Below are positions 8,942 through 19,556 of a stretch of DNA of 64,000 bases, piece by piece. The notes beneath the pieces are model-generated. The model saw only the letters and a program-made list of their open reading frames with translations. It ran no database searches and had not been told where the DNA came from. This DNA comes from Lachnoanaerobaculum orale. Lineage in GTDB: Bacteria; Bacillota; Clostridia; Lachnospirales; Lachnospiraceae. The stretch covers positions 1,818,931 to 1,882,930 of the forward strand of contig NZ_RRCM01000001.1 of the NCBI RefSeq assembly GCF_003862485.1. Reading direction: 5' to 3'. The position numbers and the translations under genes were made by a program. Each line of letters opens with the position of its first letter. Positions within the stretch are counted from its first letter, which is position 1.

Positions 8942-10258
8942 TTAGTCTAATAAGAATCCTCTGTAATTTCTTACAAGCATTAATGATTCAATTGCTTTTA
9001 ATGTCTCAAGGACTACACCGACAATAATTATCAGAGATGTTCCGGTAAACGAAAGTCTACTGATATTGAACAATCCTGAAATTATTATAGGGATAATACA
9101 TACTATTATAAGTCCTGCAGCACCTATAATGATTATATAACTTAATATCTTTGAGAAATAGTCGCTGGTAGGCTTACCCGGTCTTATTCCCGGTATGAAA
9201 CCTCCCGACTTCTTCATATTATTAGCAACCTCAAGCGGGTTAAAAGTAATTGATGTATAAAAATACGCAAATAAGATAATCAAAATGATATAAACTATAA
9301 GTCCGACTGAGTACTTCGGAGCTTCAGGCTTAAACCACATTGATGAATTCATATATGTTAATATCTCACCTATTATTGAACCGTTATTAACTTGCAAGAA
9401 TTGGCCAATAACTATAGGTGTAGAGAATATTGAAGAAGCGAAAATAACAGGAATAACACCTGCAGTATTTACTTTGAGCGGAATATTTGATGATGTTCCG
9501 CCTACACTTCTTCTACCCTGCGTTTTGGATGAATATTGTACAGGAATTCTTCTTTCAGCATCCTGTAAGACAATGGTGAATACTACCATCGCTACTATAA
9601 AGGCTATTATAATAGCTGCAGCAACTACCATCTTAGCTACTGTCTGTCCCTTTAAAAATCTCACATAAAGATTGTTAAAGTCAGATGGTAATGAAGCAAG
9701 AATATTCAGAAGAAGTACTATCGAAATACCGTTTCCTACTCCGTTCTCTGTAATTCTTTCTCCAATCCACATCAAAAATGCACTACCTGCCGTCATTGTA
9801 ACTATAGCTACAACTACACTCTTTATTCCAAAATGTATTAAAAGTCCTTGTCTACCGAATCCAATTGCCATGGCTGAAGACTGTAAGAGGGCTAGTGCGA
9901 CAGTTAAGTATCTTGTGTACTCTACTATCTTTTTTCTTCCGTCTTCTCCATCCTGTTGTAATTCCTCAAGTGCCGGAATCGCAATTGTTAAAAGCTGTAT
10001 TATGATAGAACTAGTAATATAAGGAGTGATGCTAAGTGCAAGCACACTCAAACTTTCAAATGATCCACCGGTGATGGCGTTGAAAAATCCGAACGCATCC
10101 CCGGCTTGTTTTTCAAAGAAATCTTTGAAATAAGTTGTATTCACACCCGGTATAGGTAAATTACTGCCGAAGCGAATAATTACCAGCATTATAAATGTGT
10201 ACAGAAGCTTCTTTCGTACATCCTTTACTTTAAATGCATTTAGGAGTGTTGTGAGCAT
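8942..10258 (-). CDS. secY: Protein translocase subunit SecY
   Basis: Channel subunit of the SecYEG translocon, 438 residues with 10 predicted membrane segments. Conserved parts include the N-terminal LGSNLPIPGV-like segment (FGSNLPIPGVNTTYF), the plug and pore region ALSITPYITSSIIIQLL, and the cytoplasmic loop GIRPGKPTSDYF. The ATG overlaps the rplO stop in a TAATG arrangement, which points to coupled translation. Confidence 0.97.
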   Translation of the reverse strand: MLTTLLNAFKVKDVRKKLLYTFIMLVIIRFGSNLPIPGVNTTYFKDFFEKQAGDAFGFFNAITGGSFESLSVLALSITPYITSSIIIQLLTIAIPALEELQQDGEDGRKKIVEYTRYLTVALALLQSSAMAIGFGRQGLLIHFGIKSVVVAIVTMTAGSAFLMWIGERITENGVGNGISIVLLLNILASLPSDFNNLYVRFLKGQTVAKMVVAAAIIIAFIVAMVVFTIVLQDAERRIPVQYSSKTQGRRSVGGTSSNIPLKVNTAGVIPVIFASSIFSTPIVIGQFLQVNNGSIIGEILTYMNSSMWFKPEAPKYSVGLIVYIILIILFAYFYTSITFNPLEVANNMKKSGGFIPGIRPGKPTSDYFSKILSYIIIIGAAGLIIVCIIPIIISGLFNISRLSFTGTSLIIIVGVVLETLKAIESLMLVRNYRGFLLD

Positions 10259-10698
10259 TAGATCACCTCACAAGTTCCGCCTGCAGCTTCAATCTTAGCT
10301 TTTGCACTTTCACTAACAGCAATATACTTAACAGTAAATTTCTTTGTTACTGAACCGTTTCCTAAAAGCTTAACTCCGTCTCTTGTATGTCTTATAATTC
10401 CGGCAGCCAATAATGTATCAGGAGTAACCTCAACGCCGTCCTCAAGACGATCAAGAACTGAAACGTTAACAGCTACGATATCCTTAGAGTTACGATTTGT
10501 AAATCCTCTCTTAGGGATACGTCTGTATAAAGGCATCTGACCACCTTCAAATCCAGGTCTTGTAGGTCCTGAACGCGCTTTCTGACCCTTGTGACCCTTA
10601 CCGGCAGTCTTACCGTTACCTGAACCATGTCCACGGCCACGTCTGAAATTATCGCTGTGCTTTGAGCCTAATGCAGGCTGTAAATTAGATAAATCCAT
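10258..10698 (-). CDS. rplO: 50S ribosomal protein L15
   Basis: Late-assembly large-subunit protein, 146 residues. The glycine and lysine rich N-terminal extension [20 protein letters not shown] is diagnostic, followed by [19 protein letters not shown]. The start at 10698 is set by AAGGAGGTG. It follows rpmD by 16 nt and overlaps secY by 1 nt. Confidence 0.97.
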   Translation of the reverse strand: MDLSNLQPALGSKHSDNFRRGRGHGSGNGKTAGKGHKGQKARSGPTRPGFEGGQMPLYRRIPKRGFTNRNSKDIVAVNVSVLDRLEDGVEVTPDTLLAAGIIRHTRDGVKLLGNGSVTKKFTVKYIAVSESAKAKIEAAGGTCEVI

Positions 10699-10714
10699 CA
10701 CTACACCTCCTTCT

Positions 10715-10894
10715 TTAGACTTCTTCAACTTTTACAAGATGTCTTACATGCCAAATCATACCTCTTACAGCATCATTGTCAGGCATCTCAACTGTCTTGT
10801 TTAACTTTCTCAAACCAAGTGCTTCTACAGTTGCTCTCTGCTTTGGGATAGCACCGATAGGAGACTTAACCAATGTAATTTTTAACTTTGCCAT
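10715..10894 (-). CDS. rpmD: 50S ribosomal protein L30
   Basis: A 59-residue protein read directly from the gap between rpsE and rplO. It begins [20 protein letters not shown] and continues with [20 protein letters not shown], the standard L30 fold sequence. AGGAGG precedes the ATG. Normal position in the spc operon. Confidence 0.96.
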   Translation of the reverse strand: MAKLKITLVKSPIGAIPKQRATVEALGLRKLNKTVEMPDNDAVRGMIWHVRHLVKVEEV

Positions 10895-10906
10895 ATTTTC
10901 CTCCTA

Positions 10907-11416
10907 TTATGCTAGTATTTCTTCAACTGACTTACCACGAAGCTTTGCAATCTCTTCAGGTGTCTTAAGTGCTGCCAAACCTGCAAGTGTAGCAAGACAT
11001 ACATTTGTCTTGTTATTTGAACCTAAAGACTTTGAACGGATATTCTTATATCCTGCAAGCTCCAATACCGCACGTGCAGGACCACCTGCGATAATACCTG
11101 TACCTTCAGGTGCTCTCTTCAAAAGTACGCTTGCACTTCCGAACTTTCCTGTGTAATCATGTGGAACACTTGAATTCTCATCTATTCTAACCTCAACCAA
11201 TGACTTGGTTGCTGCCTCTTTACCTTTACGGATAGCCTCAGGTACCTCTCCTGCCTTTCCAAGACCGATACCGACATGACCATTACCGTCACCTACAACA
11301 ACAAGAGCAGAAAACTTCATTGTACGTCCACCTTTTACGGTTTTGGATACACGCTTGATATTTACGACTCTGTCATTTAACTCCAATTTGCTTGGATCGA
11401 TGATTTGTCTCTTCAT
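10907..11416 (-). CDS. rpsE: 30S ribosomal protein S5
   Basis: Small-subunit protein involved in decoding accuracy and mRNA unwinding, 169 residues. The double-stranded RNA-binding part carries [20 protein letters not shown], and the C-terminal domain carries [21 protein letters not shown] lies upstream of the ATG. Normal length and position. Confidence 0.97.
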   Translation of the reverse strand: MKRQIIDPSKLELNDRVVNIKRVSKTVKGGRTMKFSALVVVGDGNGHVGIGLGKAGEVPEAIRKGKEAATKSLVEVRIDENSSVPHDYTGKFGSASVLLKRAPEGTGIIAGGPARAVLELAGYKNIRSKSLGSNNKTNVCLATLAGLAALKTPEEIAKLRGKSVEEILA

Positions 11417-11433
11417 GTATGTTTCTCCTCCTA

Positions 11434-11802
11434 TTAGAATTGTAATCCTGCTTCACGTGCAGCTTCTGCAAGTGCGGCAATCTTACCCTGATAGATGAAT
11501 CCTCCTCTATCAAACACAACTTTGTCTATACCCTTCTCAAGGGCTCTCTTTGCAACAAGAGTTCCAACATATGCTGCAGCGTCTACATCATTTGTTTTTG
11601 AAAGCTCTTCTCTTACACTCTTCTCAAGTGTTGATGCACTTACTACTGTATTTCCCACTGTGTCGTCAATAATCTGAGCGTACATATGGTTGTTGCTTCT
11701 AAATACAGCAAGACGTGGTCTCTCAGTAGTTCCGCTGAGACGATTACGCAATCTGGAATGCTTTTTGATTCTGAGATCGCTCTTTGATTTTTTGCTAACC
11801 AT
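11434..11802 (-). CDS. rplR: 50S ribosomal protein L18
   Basis: 5S rRNA-binding protein of the central protuberance, 122 residues. Recognised from [30 protein letters not shown] and the ending [17 protein letters not shown]. It lies between rplF and rpsE in the normal spc order. Confidence 0.97.
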   Translation of the reverse strand: MVSKKSKSDLRIKKHSRLRNRLSGTTERPRLAVFRSNNHMYAQIIDDTVGNTVVSASTLEKSVREELSKTNDVDAAAYVGTLVAKRALEKGIDKVVFDRGGFIYQGKIAALAEAAREAGLQF

Positions 11803-11817
11803 TTAATTACCCTCCTA

Positions 11818-12360
11818 TTATTTCTTACCGGTCTTACCGACTTTACGTCTGATAACTTCAGTAGAGTACTTAATACCTTTGCCCTTGTATGGCTCAGGCT
11901 TTCTTTTGCTTCTGATCTCTGCAGCGTACTGTCCGACTTTTTCCTTGTCGATACCCTGTACTTTGATGATGTTCTGTCCGTCAAGAACTGATGTGATACC
12001 CTCAGGATCCACCATCTCTACCGGATGTGAATATCCGAGTGAAAGCACAAGCTTATTTCCCTGCTTTGCCGCTCTGTAGCCAACACCGTTTACCTCAAGC
12101 ACCTTCTCATAGCCTTCGGTTACACCAACTACCATGTTATGTATAAGGGTTCTTGTAAGACCGTGTAATGACTTGTTTTTCTTTAAGTCGTTAGGTCTGC
12201 TTACTACGATATCATCACCTTCCTGCTTAATGGTCATCTCTAAAGGTAATGCTCTCTCAAGTGTACCCTTAGGACCTTTTACAGTCACATGATTATTTTC
12301 TGCAATTGTAACAGTTACTCCTGCCGGAATTGCGATAGGCATTCTTCCAATTCGTGACAT
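11818..12360 (-). CDS. rplF: 50S ribosomal protein L6
   Basis: Large-subunit protein at the factor-binding site, 180 residues. It begins [17 protein letters not shown] and has the second-domain signature [27 protein letters not shown] lies upstream of the ATG. The 151 bp before it are longer than usual and hold a large stem-loop. Confidence 0.97.
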   Translation of the reverse strand: MSRIGRMPIAIPAGVTVTIAENNHVTVKGPKGTLERALPLEMTIKQEGDDIVVSRPNDLKKNKSLHGLTRTLIHNMVVGVTEGYEKVLEVNGVGYRAAKQGNKLVLSLGYSHPVEMVDPEGITSVLDGQNIIKVQGIDKEKVGQYAAEIRSKRKPEPYKGKGIKYSTEVIRRKVGKTGKK

Positions 12361-12420
12361 GCCGTCTTCCTCCTTAAATTTGTCGTGAGCTTTTCGCTCA
12401 GGTTTTCAGGTTTATATCAT

Positions 12421-12466
12421 CTAATAGGAAGTCATTAAAGAAAAATTTCTTTATGACTGCTATTAG
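12421..12466 (-). other. Large stem-loop between rpsH and rplF
   Basis: On the minus strand CTAATAG and AGTCAT-AAAGAAA pair with TTTCTTT-ATGACT and CTATTAG around a short T-rich loop, giving about 20 pairs with small bulges. No T-run follows, so it is not a simple terminator. A second small hairpin TGAGC/GCTCA lies closer to rplF (12387-12401). It may be an mRNA processing site or a binding site for a ribosomal protein. Confidence 0.5.
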
Positions 12467-12511
12467 AGTTGAAACTTAATTTATAATATTATTATATTCT
12501 TTCGTTTGGAA

Positions 12512-12913
12512 TTACCATACGAAAGCGAGCACCTCTCCACCTACGTTAAGCTTTCTTGCTTCTTTGTCTGTGATAACGCCGTTATTTGTTGAAATAATAG
12601 CTGTTCCTAGACCGCCAAGAACTCTTGGAAGCTCTTCTCTGCTTGCGTATATACGTAAGCCCGGCTTTGAAATTCTCTTCAATCCACTTATTATTCTCTC
12701 GCTCTTGTTAGCTGTATACTTAAGGAATATTCTGATATCCTTGAAGTTACCATTGTCAACAAGTTCGTACTTCTCTACATAACCTTCTTCTACAAGTATG
12801 TTAGCTATTGCTATTTTCATCTTTGAGGAAGGAATATCAACTGAGTCATGTTTTGCAGTATTTGCATTTCTGATTCTGGTAAGCATATCTGCAATTGGAT
12901 CGCTCATTGTCAT
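12512..12913 (-). CDS. rpsH: 30S ribosomal protein S8
   Basis: Primary 16S rRNA-binding protein, 133 residues. It begins [20 protein letters not shown] and has the C-terminal [26 protein letters not shown] lies 9 nt before the first ATG. In other bacteria S8 represses the spc operon by binding near rplE; no copy of the S8 site was identified here. About 250 bp separate it from rpsN, an unusually long gap. Confidence 0.97.
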   Translation of the reverse strand: MTMSDPIADMLTRIRNANTAKHDSVDIPSSKMKIAIANILVEEGYVEKYELVDNGNFKDIRIFLKYTANKSERIISGLKRISKPGLRIYASREELPRVLGGLGTAIISTNNGVITDKEARKLNVGGEVLAFVW

Positions 12914-13003
12914 GGAATTTTTTCCTCCTGTTTATTTTAAATGTATCTTGTATAAATTCTTTTCTTTGCTTTGATTAAGCTTAAGCTGAGGAAACACTTC
13001 CCA

Positions 13004-13152
13004 ACTAAGTTCGCACTTCGTTACGCTCGTGCTCACTATCTGCCGGGTGGCGTCCACTCGACTAAGCTCAAACTTCGCTTCGCTCGTTTTCACTAAGGCT
13101 CGGGACGGGCTTTCGCACTAAATTCGCACTTCACTTCGTTCGTGCTCATTAA
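13004..13152. repeat. Three tandem imperfect-palindromic repeats inside the spc operon
   Basis: Three related units of about 36 bp lie at 13004-13038, 13061-13096 and 13117-13152. Each runs from ACTAA through TCGCACTTCG and CGTGCTCA to ACTAA or its like. Each can fold through GCAC/GTGC arms, and the units are spaced by about 20 bp of GC-rich sequence. They fill the gap between rpsN and rpsH and carry no reading frame. They look like a dispersed extragenic palindromic element. Confidence 0.7.
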
Positions 13153-13167
13153 GTGCTCAATGCCTGC

Positions 13168-13353
13168 CTACCAGCTGGCTTTCTTAACTCCCGGGATCTG
13201 ACCCTTATAAGCCAATTCACGGAAGCAAATTCTACAGATACCATACTTTTTAAGATAAGCATGTGGACGACCGCAGATTCTGCATCTGCTGTATTCTCTT
13301 GTAGAGAATTTTGCCGGTCTAGCCTGCTTGATCTTCATTGAAGTCTTTGCCAT
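13168..13353 (-). CDS. rpsN: 30S ribosomal protein S14, zinc type
   Basis: A 61-residue S14 of the zinc-binding form. Cys24, Cys27, Cys40 and Cys43 make two CXXC pairs ([20 protein letters not shown]). AGGAGG precedes the ATG. It lies between rplE and the repeat-filled gap before rpsH. Confidence 0.97.
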   Translation of the reverse strand: MAKTSMKIKQARPAKFSTREYSRCRICGRPHAYLKKYGICRICFRELAYKGQIPGVKKASW

Positions 13354-13370
13354 GAAATCTTCCTCCTAAA

Positions 13371-13910
13371 TTATTTGAAAAATGGCATATTGAATAATGT
13401 CAAAAGTTCTCTAGCTTCTTCATCTGTGTTTGCAGTAGTAACGAAAATAACGTCCATACCACGAACCTTGTCAATCTTATCATACTCTATCTCAGGGAAG
13501 ATAAGCTGTTCCTTAACTCCAAGAGCATAATTTCCTCTACCGTCAAATGCATTAGGATTTACACCTCTAAAGTCACGCACTCTAGGCAGAGCAAGATTTA
13601 TAAGTCTGTCAGCAAACTCATACATCTTTGAACCGCGAAGAGTTACCTTACAACCTATAGGCATACCCTCTCTAAGTTTAAAGTTAGCAACTGATTTCTT
13701 AGCCTTTGTAACTACCGCCTTTTGTCCGGAGATAATTTCAAGATCTCTAACTGCAGCATCTAACACTTTTGCATTGTCTTTTGCCTCACCGACAGCCATA
13801 TTGATAACGATCTTATCAAGCTTCGGTACCTGCATAGGATTCTTATATCCAAACTTCTCAGTCATTTTCTTGACGATTTCGTTGTCATACATTTCCTTTA
13901 ATCTTGCCAT
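13371..13910 (-). CDS. rplE: 50S ribosomal protein L5
   Basis: 5S rRNA-binding protein that contacts the P-site tRNA, 179 residues. Recognised from [40 protein letters not shown] and [20 protein letters not shown]. Normal length and position between rplX and rpsN. Confidence 0.97.
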   Translation of the reverse strand: MARLKEMYDNEIVKKMTEKFGYKNPMQVPKLDKIVINMAVGEAKDNAKVLDAAVRDLEIISGQKAVVTKAKKSVANFKLREGMPIGCKVTLRGSKMYEFADRLINLALPRVRDFRGVNPNAFDGRGNYALGVKEQLIFPEIEYDKIDKVRGMDVIFVTTANTDEEARELLTLFNMPFFK

Positions 13911-13927
13911 GTTTTCCTCCTTTCCAA

Positions 13928-14233
13928 TTAGTCGATAGCCTTACCGGTCTTCTTAGCTACACGAACTTTCTTGCCGTCTTTTACTTCAAAACCGACTCTT
14001 GTAGCCTGACCGTCAACAACCAACATTACATTTGATATATCAATAGTTCCCTCTGTATTTACGATACCGCCGTTCTGGTTAGCCATACTTGGCTTTGTAT
14101 GCTTTGTAATCATATTACAGCCTTCAACTATTACTCTGTTCTTCTTAGTATCAACCTTTAATACTTTACCTGTCTTGCCTTTATCTTTTCCAGATATGAT
14201 TTTAACCATATCATCTCTTTTGATTTTATGCAC
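13928..14233 (-). CDS. rplX: 50S ribosomal protein L24
   Basis: Assembly-initiating protein with an N-terminal KOW motif, 101 residues. The sequence [20 protein letters not shown], then [20 protein letters not shown], is typical. It lies between rplN and rplE with short spacers. Confidence 0.97.
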   Translation of the reverse strand: MHKIKRDDMVKIISGKDKGKTGKVLKVDTKKNRVIVEGCNMITKHTKPSMANQNGGIVNTEGTIDISNVMLVVDGQATRVGFEVKDGKKVRVAKKTGKAID

Positions 14234-14244
14234 GCTAGACCTCC

Positions 14245-14613
14245 TTATAATACTTCAGGTGCGAGAGATACAATCTTCATGAACTGCTTCTCACGAAGTT
14301 CTCTTGCAACCGGTCCAAAGATACGAGTACCTCTTGGAGTCTTGTCATCCTTGATTATAACTGCTGCGTTTTCATCGAATTTGATGTATGAACCGTCTTT
14401 ACGGCGTGTGCTATTGACTGATCTTACTACAACAGCCTTAACAACATCACCTTTCTTAACAACACCGCCGGGTGTTGCATCTTTAACGGTAGCGACGATT
14501 ATATCGCCGATATGAGCATATCTTCTAGTTGAACCACCCATAACACGAATTGTAAGCAATTCCTTTGCTCCGGTGTTATCGGCTACCTTCAATCTTGTTT
14601 CCTGCTGAATCAT
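14245..14613 (-). CDS. rplN: 50S ribosomal protein L14
   Basis: Universal protein of the subunit interface, 122 residues. It begins [20 protein letters not shown] and carries [20 protein letters not shown] near the C-terminus. Normal length and position. Confidence 0.97.
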   Translation of the reverse strand: MIQQETRLKVADNTGAKELLTIRVMGGSTRRYAHIGDIIVATVKDATPGGVVKKGDVVKAVVVRSVNSTRRKDGSYIKFDENAAVIIKDDKTPRGTRIFGPVARELREKQFMKIVSLAPEVL

Positions 14614-14636
14614 GCCGGATACTCCTTCCTACCTAA

Positions 14637-14891
14637 TTATTTTGCCTTCTCAATTATCTGTACAAGTCTCCATCTCTTATCCTTTGAAAGAGGTCTTGTC
14701 TCCATAATCTTTACAGTATCGCCAATGTTACATTCATTCTTCTCATCATGTGCCTTGAACTTAACAGTCTTCTTTACAATCTTGCCATAAAGTGGATGCT
14801 TTACATGGTCTTCGATTGCAACAGTGATTGTCTTATCCATCTTATCGCTAACAACCTTGCCGATACGGGTTTTTCTAAGATTTCTCTCCAC
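14637..14891 (-). CDS. rpsQ: 30S ribosomal protein S17
   Basis: OB-fold 16S rRNA-binding protein, 84 residues. Begins [20 protein letters not shown] and includes [20 protein letters not shown]. Normal position after rpmC. Confidence 0.97.
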   Translation of the reverse strand: MERNLRKTRIGKVVSDKMDKTITVAIEDHVKHPLYGKIVKKTVKFKAHDEKNECNIGDTVKIMETRPLSKDKRWRLVQIIEKAK

Positions 14892-14909
14892 GGTTTATCT
14901 CCTTTATCT

Positions 14910-15116
14910 TTATGCCAATTTTGCATTCTCAGTGATAACTGTCTGAATTCTGGCAATGTTCCTACGAACTTCCTTAATTCTTGAAGTGTTATCCAACTGG
15001 CTGGTTGCATTTTGGAATCTAAGGTTGAAAAGTTCCTTCTTTGCCAAAACCAATTCCTCATTTAACTGTTCTAAGCTTTTTGACTTTAATTCGTTTACAT
15101 AATTCTTAGTTTTCAC
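14910..15116 (-). CDS. rpmC: 50S ribosomal protein L29
   Basis: Exit-tunnel rim protein that helps dock trigger factor and SRP, 68 residues. I choose the GTG at 15116, giving [18 protein letters not shown], over the GTG at 15125 because the spacing to the purine-rich GGTGAAG fits better and homologues start this way. The core [20 protein letters not shown] is typical. The start overlaps the rplP stop by 11 bp, so translation is probably coupled. Confidence 0.95.
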   Translation of the reverse strand: MKTKNYVNELKSKSLEQLNEELVLAKKELFNLRFQNATSQLDNTSRIKEVRRNIARIQTVITENAKLA

Positions 15117-15543
15117 TTGCTTCACCGCCTTCCAAATCAGCCTTTGAAACTATCTTACATCTGCAAGGAAGCTTATGCATTGCAAGACGAAGTGCCTCTC
15201 TGGCAATCTCTTCAGGTACGCCTGCGATCTCGAATAATACACGACCCGGCTTTACAACAGCTACCCAATACTCTGTAGCACCCTTACCTGAACCCATTCG
15301 AGTCTCAGCAGGTTTTGCTGTAACAGGCTTATCAGGGAAAATCTTTATCCAAACTTTACCGCCACGCTTGATATAACGAGTCATAGCAACTCTGGCAGCC
15401 TCTATCTGGTTTGACTTTATCCAACAAGGATCAAGGGATACTAAACCATACTCACCGTAAGTGATCTTATTGCCTCTTAGGGCCTTACCTGCCATAGAAC
15501 CTCTAAACTGTTTTCTACGCTTTACTCTCTTAGGCATTAACAT
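15106..15543 (-). CDS. rplP: 50S ribosomal protein L16
   Basis: Protein close to the peptidyl-transferase centre and A-site tRNA, 145 residues. It begins [20 protein letters not shown] and carries the conserved [20 protein letters not shown]. The first ATG is spaced about 11 nt from AGGGAG; the second, 6 nt on, is possible. It starts 1 nt after the rpsC stop. Confidence 0.97.
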   Translation of the reverse strand: MLMPKRVKRRKQFRGSMAGKALRGNKITYGEYGLVSLDPCWIKSNQIEAARVAMTRYIKRGGKVWIKIFPDKPVTAKPAETRMGSGKGATEYWVAVVKPGRVLFEIAGVPEEIAREALRLAMHKLPCRCKIVSKADLEGGEASEN

Positions 15544-15544
15544 A

Positions 15545-16201
15545 TTATTTTACGCTCCCTTCCTGTGTTTTTCTTTGAGGAAGCACCTCACCTGTATAAA
15601 TCCAAACCTTAACACCGACTTTACCGTATGTTGTGTTTGCCTCTGCAAAACCGTACTGAATGTCGGCTCTCAATGTCTGAAGCGGGATAGTACCCTCTGA
15701 ATAGAACTCTGTACGAGCCATATCCGCACCGCCAAGACGTCCTGAACAGCTTGCCTTGATACCAAGTACTCCTGCCTTCATACTTCTTGACATTGTTGAC
15801 TTCATTGCTCTACGGAATGAAATACGGTTCTCAAGCTGTGCAGCGATGTTCTCAGCTACAAGCTGTGCATCTCTGTCAGGTCTCTTGATTTCTTTAATAT
15901 CAATGAATACTTTCTTATCTGTAAACTTTGATACTTCCTTCTTTAATTTCTCAACTTCAGCACCCTGCTTACCGATAACAACACCCGGTCTTGCAGTATG
16001 AAGTATTATTCTAACTCTGTCTGAAGCACGCTCTATTTCAATATCTGATACGCTTGCTGAATAAAGTTTCTTCTTTAAGAACTTTCTGATATTGTAGTCT
16101 TCCACTAAACAATCAGCGAAATCCTTATCAGCGTACCATCTGGAGCTCCAGTCTTTTATAACACCGACTCTAAGTCCATGTGGATTAACTTTCTGTCCCA
16201 T
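15545..16201 (-). CDS. rpsC: 30S ribosomal protein S3
   Basis: Head protein at the mRNA entry channel, 218 residues. The N-terminal KH domain contains [20 protein letters not shown]. The C-terminal domain has GAMMARTEF-like [20 protein letters not shown]. Normal length and position between rplV and rplP. Confidence 0.97.
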   Translation of the reverse strand: MGQKVNPHGLRVGVIKDWSSRWYADKDFADCLVEDYNIRKFLKKKLYSASVSDIEIERASDRVRIILHTARPGVVIGKQGAEVEKLKKEVSKFTDKKVFIDIKEIKRPDRDAQLVAENIAAQLENRISFRRAMKSTMSRSMKAGVLGIKASCSGRLGGADMARTEFYSEGTIPLQTLRADIQYGFAEANTTYGKVGVKVWIYTGEVLPQRKTQEGSVK

Positions 16202-16215
16202 TTTCGCGTCTCCTC

Positions 16216-16602
16216 CTATCTTTCATCTAAGACCACTGTGATATGGCTCATTCTCTTCTCGATACGATAAGCTCTACCCTGTGCTCTAGGCTTAATTCTC
16301 TTCATTATAGGGCCGTCACTTGCGTAACACTCTGCAATATATAACTTAGACGGATCTAAATTGTTGTTGTTCTCAGCATTAGCAACTGCTGACTCTACCA
16401 ATTTCTTGATAACACTTGACGCATATCTTGGGCTATACATAAGAATACCCAAAGCCTCACCAACATTCTTACCTCTGATAGCATCCAGCACGAAACATGC
16501 CTTCTGAACAGGTACTCTGGCATATGAGAGCTTAGCTGATGGTCTGGTGTCCTTAACTGCATTTCTTTCTCTTTTAATCTGGGATCTATGTCCTTTTGCC
16601 AT
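16216..16602 (-). CDS. rplV: 50S ribosomal protein L22
   Basis: Exit-tunnel protein whose beta-hairpin lines the tunnel and affects macrolide response, 128 residues. Recognised from [20 protein letters not shown] and the C-terminal hairpin [20 protein letters not shown]. Normal position. Confidence 0.97.
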   Translation of the reverse strand: MAKGHRSQIKRERNAVKDTRPSAKLSYARVPVQKACFVLDAIRGKNVGEALGILMYSPRYASSVIKKLVESAVANAENNNNLDPSKLYIAECYASDGPIMKRIKPRAQGRAYRIEKRMSHITVVLDER

Positions 16603-16628
16603 TTAAAAAACCTCCTTTCAACCCTCTC

Positions 16629-16907
16629 TTATCTTGAAGCTTTCTTATCGTCAGCTTTATGTCCTCTGTAAGTTCTTGTAGCAACGAACTCACCAAGCTT
16701 ATGTCCTACCATATCCTCGGTAACATATACCGGAACATGCTTTCTTCCATCATGAACAGCAATAGTATGACCTACCATCTGTGGGAAGATTGTAGAACGG
16801 CGTGACCATGTCTTGATGACACTCTTGTCGCCGGCTTTGTTCATTGCGTCAACTTTCTTTAATAAACTTGCATCTGCAAATGGTCCTTTTTTAAGTGAAC
16901 GTGACAT
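16629..16907 (-). CDS. rpsS: 30S ribosomal protein S19
   Basis: Head protein paired with S13, 92 residues. [20 protein letters not shown] and [20 protein letters not shown] are diagnostic. Normal length and position between rplB and rplV. Confidence 0.97.
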   Translation of the reverse strand: MSRSLKKGPFADASLLKKVDAMNKAGDKSVIKTWSRRSTIFPQMVGHTIAVHDGRKHVPVYVTEDMVGHKLGEFVATRTYRGHKADDKKASR

Positions 16908-16921
16908 TTATCTTTCCTCCT

Positions 16922-17770
16922 TTATTTAGTAGCGGCCTTACCATCTCTTCTTCTGATGATTAGCTTATTAGACTGTTTCTTCTTGTTTCTAGTCTTAAGA
17001 CCAAGAGCCGGTTTACCCCAAGGAGTAGATGGACCCGGACGACCGATTCCGGTTTTACCTTCACCACCACCGTGTGGATGGTCATTAGGGTTCATGACAG
17101 AACCACGAACTGTAGGTCTGATACCCATGTGGCGCTTTCTTCCCGCCTTACCGAGCTTAACAAGTGAATGCTCACCGTTTCCTACTATACCGATAGTAGC
17201 TCTGCAAATGATCGGAACCATTCTCATCTCGCCTGAAGGAAGACGAAGAGTTGCATACTTTCCTTCCTTAGCCATAAGCTGTGCAACATTTCCTGCTGAA
17301 CGAACAAGCTGTCCGCCCTTTCCAGGGTAAAGCTCGATGTTATGAATCTGTGCACCTACAGGAATCTCTGCAAGTGGTAAACAGTTTCCGATTCTTGCCT
17401 CTGCACCTGAACCGCTTACGATTGTAGCTCCAACCTGAAGTCCTTCAGGAGCAAGGATATAAGCCTTTGCACCGTCTACATATGAGATAAGTGCAATATT
17501 TGCTGTTCTGTTAGGATCATACTCTATTGCAACAACTTTTGCAGGAACTCCATCCTTTGAATTTCTCTTAAAGTCGATAATTCTGTATTTTCTCTTTGCA
17601 CCGCCACCACGATGTCTAACTGTTATTTTACCTTGATTGTTTCTTCCTGAGTTCTTCTTGATTGGTGCCAACAATGACTTCTCAGGAGTACTCTTAGTGA
17701 TTACGCTAAAGTCCAAACCTGTCATGTTTCTTCTTGACGGTGTATACGGACTATACTTCTTTATTCCCAT
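16922..17770 (-). CDS. rplB: 50S ribosomal protein L2
   Basis: Universal protein needed for subunit joining and peptidyl transfer, 282 residues. It begins [20 protein letters not shown] and has the conserved active region [20 protein letters not shown]. The start at 17770 follows AAGGAGAT; a longer in-frame reading to 17803 lacks a good site. Confidence 0.97.
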   Translation of the reverse strand: MGIKKYSPYTPSRRNMTGLDFSVITKSTPEKSLLAPIKKNSGRNNQGKITVRHRGGGAKRKYRIIDFKRNSKDGVPAKVVAIEYDPNRTANIALISYVDGAKAYILAPEGLQVGATIVSGSGAEARIGNCLPLAEIPVGAQIHNIELYPGKGGQLVRSAGNVAQLMAKEGKYATLRLPSGEMRMVPIICRATIGIVGNGEHSLVKLGKAGRKRHMGIRPTVRGSVMNPNDHPHGGGEGKTGIGRPGPSTPWGKPALGLKTRNKKKQSNKLIIRRRDGKAATK

Positions 17771-17861
17771 TTTATCTCCTTCTTGTGCTATGCACTTTAT
17801 CACGGCAGGATGCCGTATAATATTACTCAGATATTATCTGAGAAAAAGCAACATTTGTTGC

Positions 17862-18161
17862 TTATAATCCCTGGAATAACTCGATATCCTTACTGTCCTC
17901 TGTAAGCCATACAATAGCCTTTTTAACCTTTGCTGTCTTACCTGTTGTCATTCCTCTTCTCTTTGACTTTCCGTCCTGGTTCATAGTATTTACTCTTGAA
18001 ACCTTAACGCCGTCAAACATCTTCTCAACAGCTTCTTTGATCATTGTCTTGTTTGACTCAGGATGTACAAGGAAAGTATACTTTTTATCAGTCATGCCGA
18101 GCATGCTCTTCTCTGTAATAACCGGCTTAAGTATTACATCATAGTATTGTATGTTTGCCAT
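17862..18161 (-). CDS. rplW: 50S ribosomal protein L23
   Basis: Exit-tunnel protein that docks trigger factor, 99 residues. [20 protein letters not shown] and [20 protein letters not shown] identify it. Its ATG overlaps the rplD stop by 1 nt. Confidence 0.97.
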   Translation of the reverse strand: MANIQYYDVILKPVITEKSMLGMTDKKYTFLVHPESNKTMIKEAVEKMFDGVKVSRVNTMNQDGKSKRRGMTTGKTAKVKKAIVWLTEDSKDIELFQGL

Positions 18162-18781
18162 TACGCATATACCTCCTCTATAGTCTTAACAGCGTCCTTT
18201 GAAGCTACCACTGTGTTGTACTTTAAGATATCATATACATTGATAGTCTTAGGTGAAGCAGCCTTAACACCATATATATTTCTAACAGAAAGTACAGTGT
18301 TCTTCTCATTCTCAGCACATACAACAAGTGCCTTCTTAACATTTAAGTTGTTCAAAGTCTGCTGCATCTTCTTTGTCTTAATCTCGCTCATTGCAAAATC
18401 ATCAACTACGATGAACTTGTTCTCAAGAACTCTGCTTGTAAGAGCACTCTTAAGAGCGATTCTCTTCTCTTTCTTATTGAGATTGATTGTATAATCTCTT
18501 GGAGTAGGTGCAAATACAACACCGCCACCCTTCCACTGAGGTGATCTTGTTGAACCCTGACGTGCATGTCCTGTACCTTTTTGCTTCCAAGGCTTTCTAC
18601 CGCCACCGCTAACTTCGGAACGGGTCTTTGCCTTTTGTGTTCCCTGACGCTTGTTTGCCAACTGTGCAACAACTGCCATATGAACTAAATGCTCGTTAAC
18701 ATTAACTCCGAACACAGCATCATTTAATTCTATACTACCTACTTCTTTTCCTTCAATATTAAATACTGATATATTAGCCAT
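18161..18781 (-). CDS. rplD: 50S ribosomal protein L4
   Basis: Exit-tunnel protein, also an autogenous repressor of the S10 operon in some bacteria, 206 residues. The extended loop [20 protein letters not shown] followed by [14 protein letters not shown] is diagnostic. Normal order rplC-rplD-rplW. Whether L4 acts on the leader here cannot be told from sequence alone. Confidence 0.97.
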   Translation of the reverse strand: MANISVFNIEGKEVGSIELNDAVFGVNVNEHLVHMAVVAQLANKRQGTQKAKTRSEVSGGGRKPWKQKGTGHARQGSTRSPQWKGGGVVFAPTPRDYTINLNKKEKRIALKSALTSRVLENKFIVVDDFAMSEIKTKKMQQTLNNLNVKKALVVCAENEKNTVLSVRNIYGVKAASPKTINVYDILKYNTVVASKDAVKTIEEVYA

Positions 18782-18803
18782 TTGTGTTCCTCCTTTCTGT
18801 TAG

Positions 18804-19481
18804 TTATTTCTTCTTAACAGTCTCTTTTAATGTTATTAGAGCCTTCTTTGAACCCGGCATTGAACCCTTTACAAGGATAAGATTCTTATCTGCATCAACT
18901 CTTACGATTTCAAGATTCTGTGTTGTCACCTTCTTTGCGCCCATATGTCCAGGCATTCCTTTACCCTTGAATACATGGCTCGGATCTGAAGATGAACCGT
19001 TTGAACCCTGATGACGGTGGAACTTTGAACCGTGACTCATAGGTCCTCTTGACTGTCCGTGACGCTTGATAGCACCCTGGAAGCCCTTACCCTTTGAGAT
19101 AGCTGTTGCATCAACTTTATCTCCTGCAGCGAAGATATCTGCTTTGATTTCAGCCTTTGGAGCATACTCTGATGCATTCTCAAACTTGAACTCTCTGATA
19201 AATCTTCCGGCAGCAAAAACTTCTCTCTTCTTATCACCGTTCTCAACTACAGTCTTCTCAATTCCTGCCTTAGCAAGATGACCTGACTTAGCCTTATTAA
19301 CCAACTTTGTACGGATCTGTCCATATGCAACCTGAACTGAATTGTATCCGTCATTCTCCTCTGTCTTAACCTGTGTAACAACACATGGTCCTGCAAGAAG
19401 AACTGTTACAGGTATTAACACGCCGTTCTCATCGAAAATCTGTGTCATACCTACTTTTCTAGCAAGTATTGCTTTCTTCAT
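18804..19481 (-). CDS. rplC: 50S ribosomal protein L3
   Basis: Early-assembly protein that reaches toward the peptidyl-transferase centre, 225 residues. It begins [20 protein letters not shown] and carries [20 protein letters not shown] with the conserved Gln that is often methylated. It is slightly longer than the usual 205-215 residues because of a lysine-rich tail. Confidence 0.97.
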   Translation of the reverse strand: MKKAILARKVGMTQIFDENGVLIPVTVLLAGPCVVTQVKTEENDGYNSVQVAYGQIRTKLVNKAKSGHLAKAGIEKTVVENGDKKREVFAAGRFIREFKFENASEYAPKAEIKADIFAAGDKVDATAISKGKGFQGAIKRHGQSRGPMSHGSKFHRHQGSNGSSSDPSHVFKGKGMPGHMGAKKVTTQNLEIVRVDADKNLILVKGSMPGSKKALITLKETVKKK

Positions 19482-19556
19482 TATTATACCTCCTGGTTTA
19501 TTCTACAGCGGAGCACTATGTGCTCATCCTAGAGCAGGATTAACGCTTATAGCGGA

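Noticed and set aside
13004..13152. Repeats between rpsN and rpsH as a small CRISPR array
   Set aside because: Only three imperfect units, palindromic themselves, with GC-rich spacers of similar sequence and no cas genes nearby.
14801..15061. An 86-codon frame across rpmC and rpsQ on the same strand
   Set aside because: It is out of frame with two well-conserved ribosomal protein genes and has no motif of its own.
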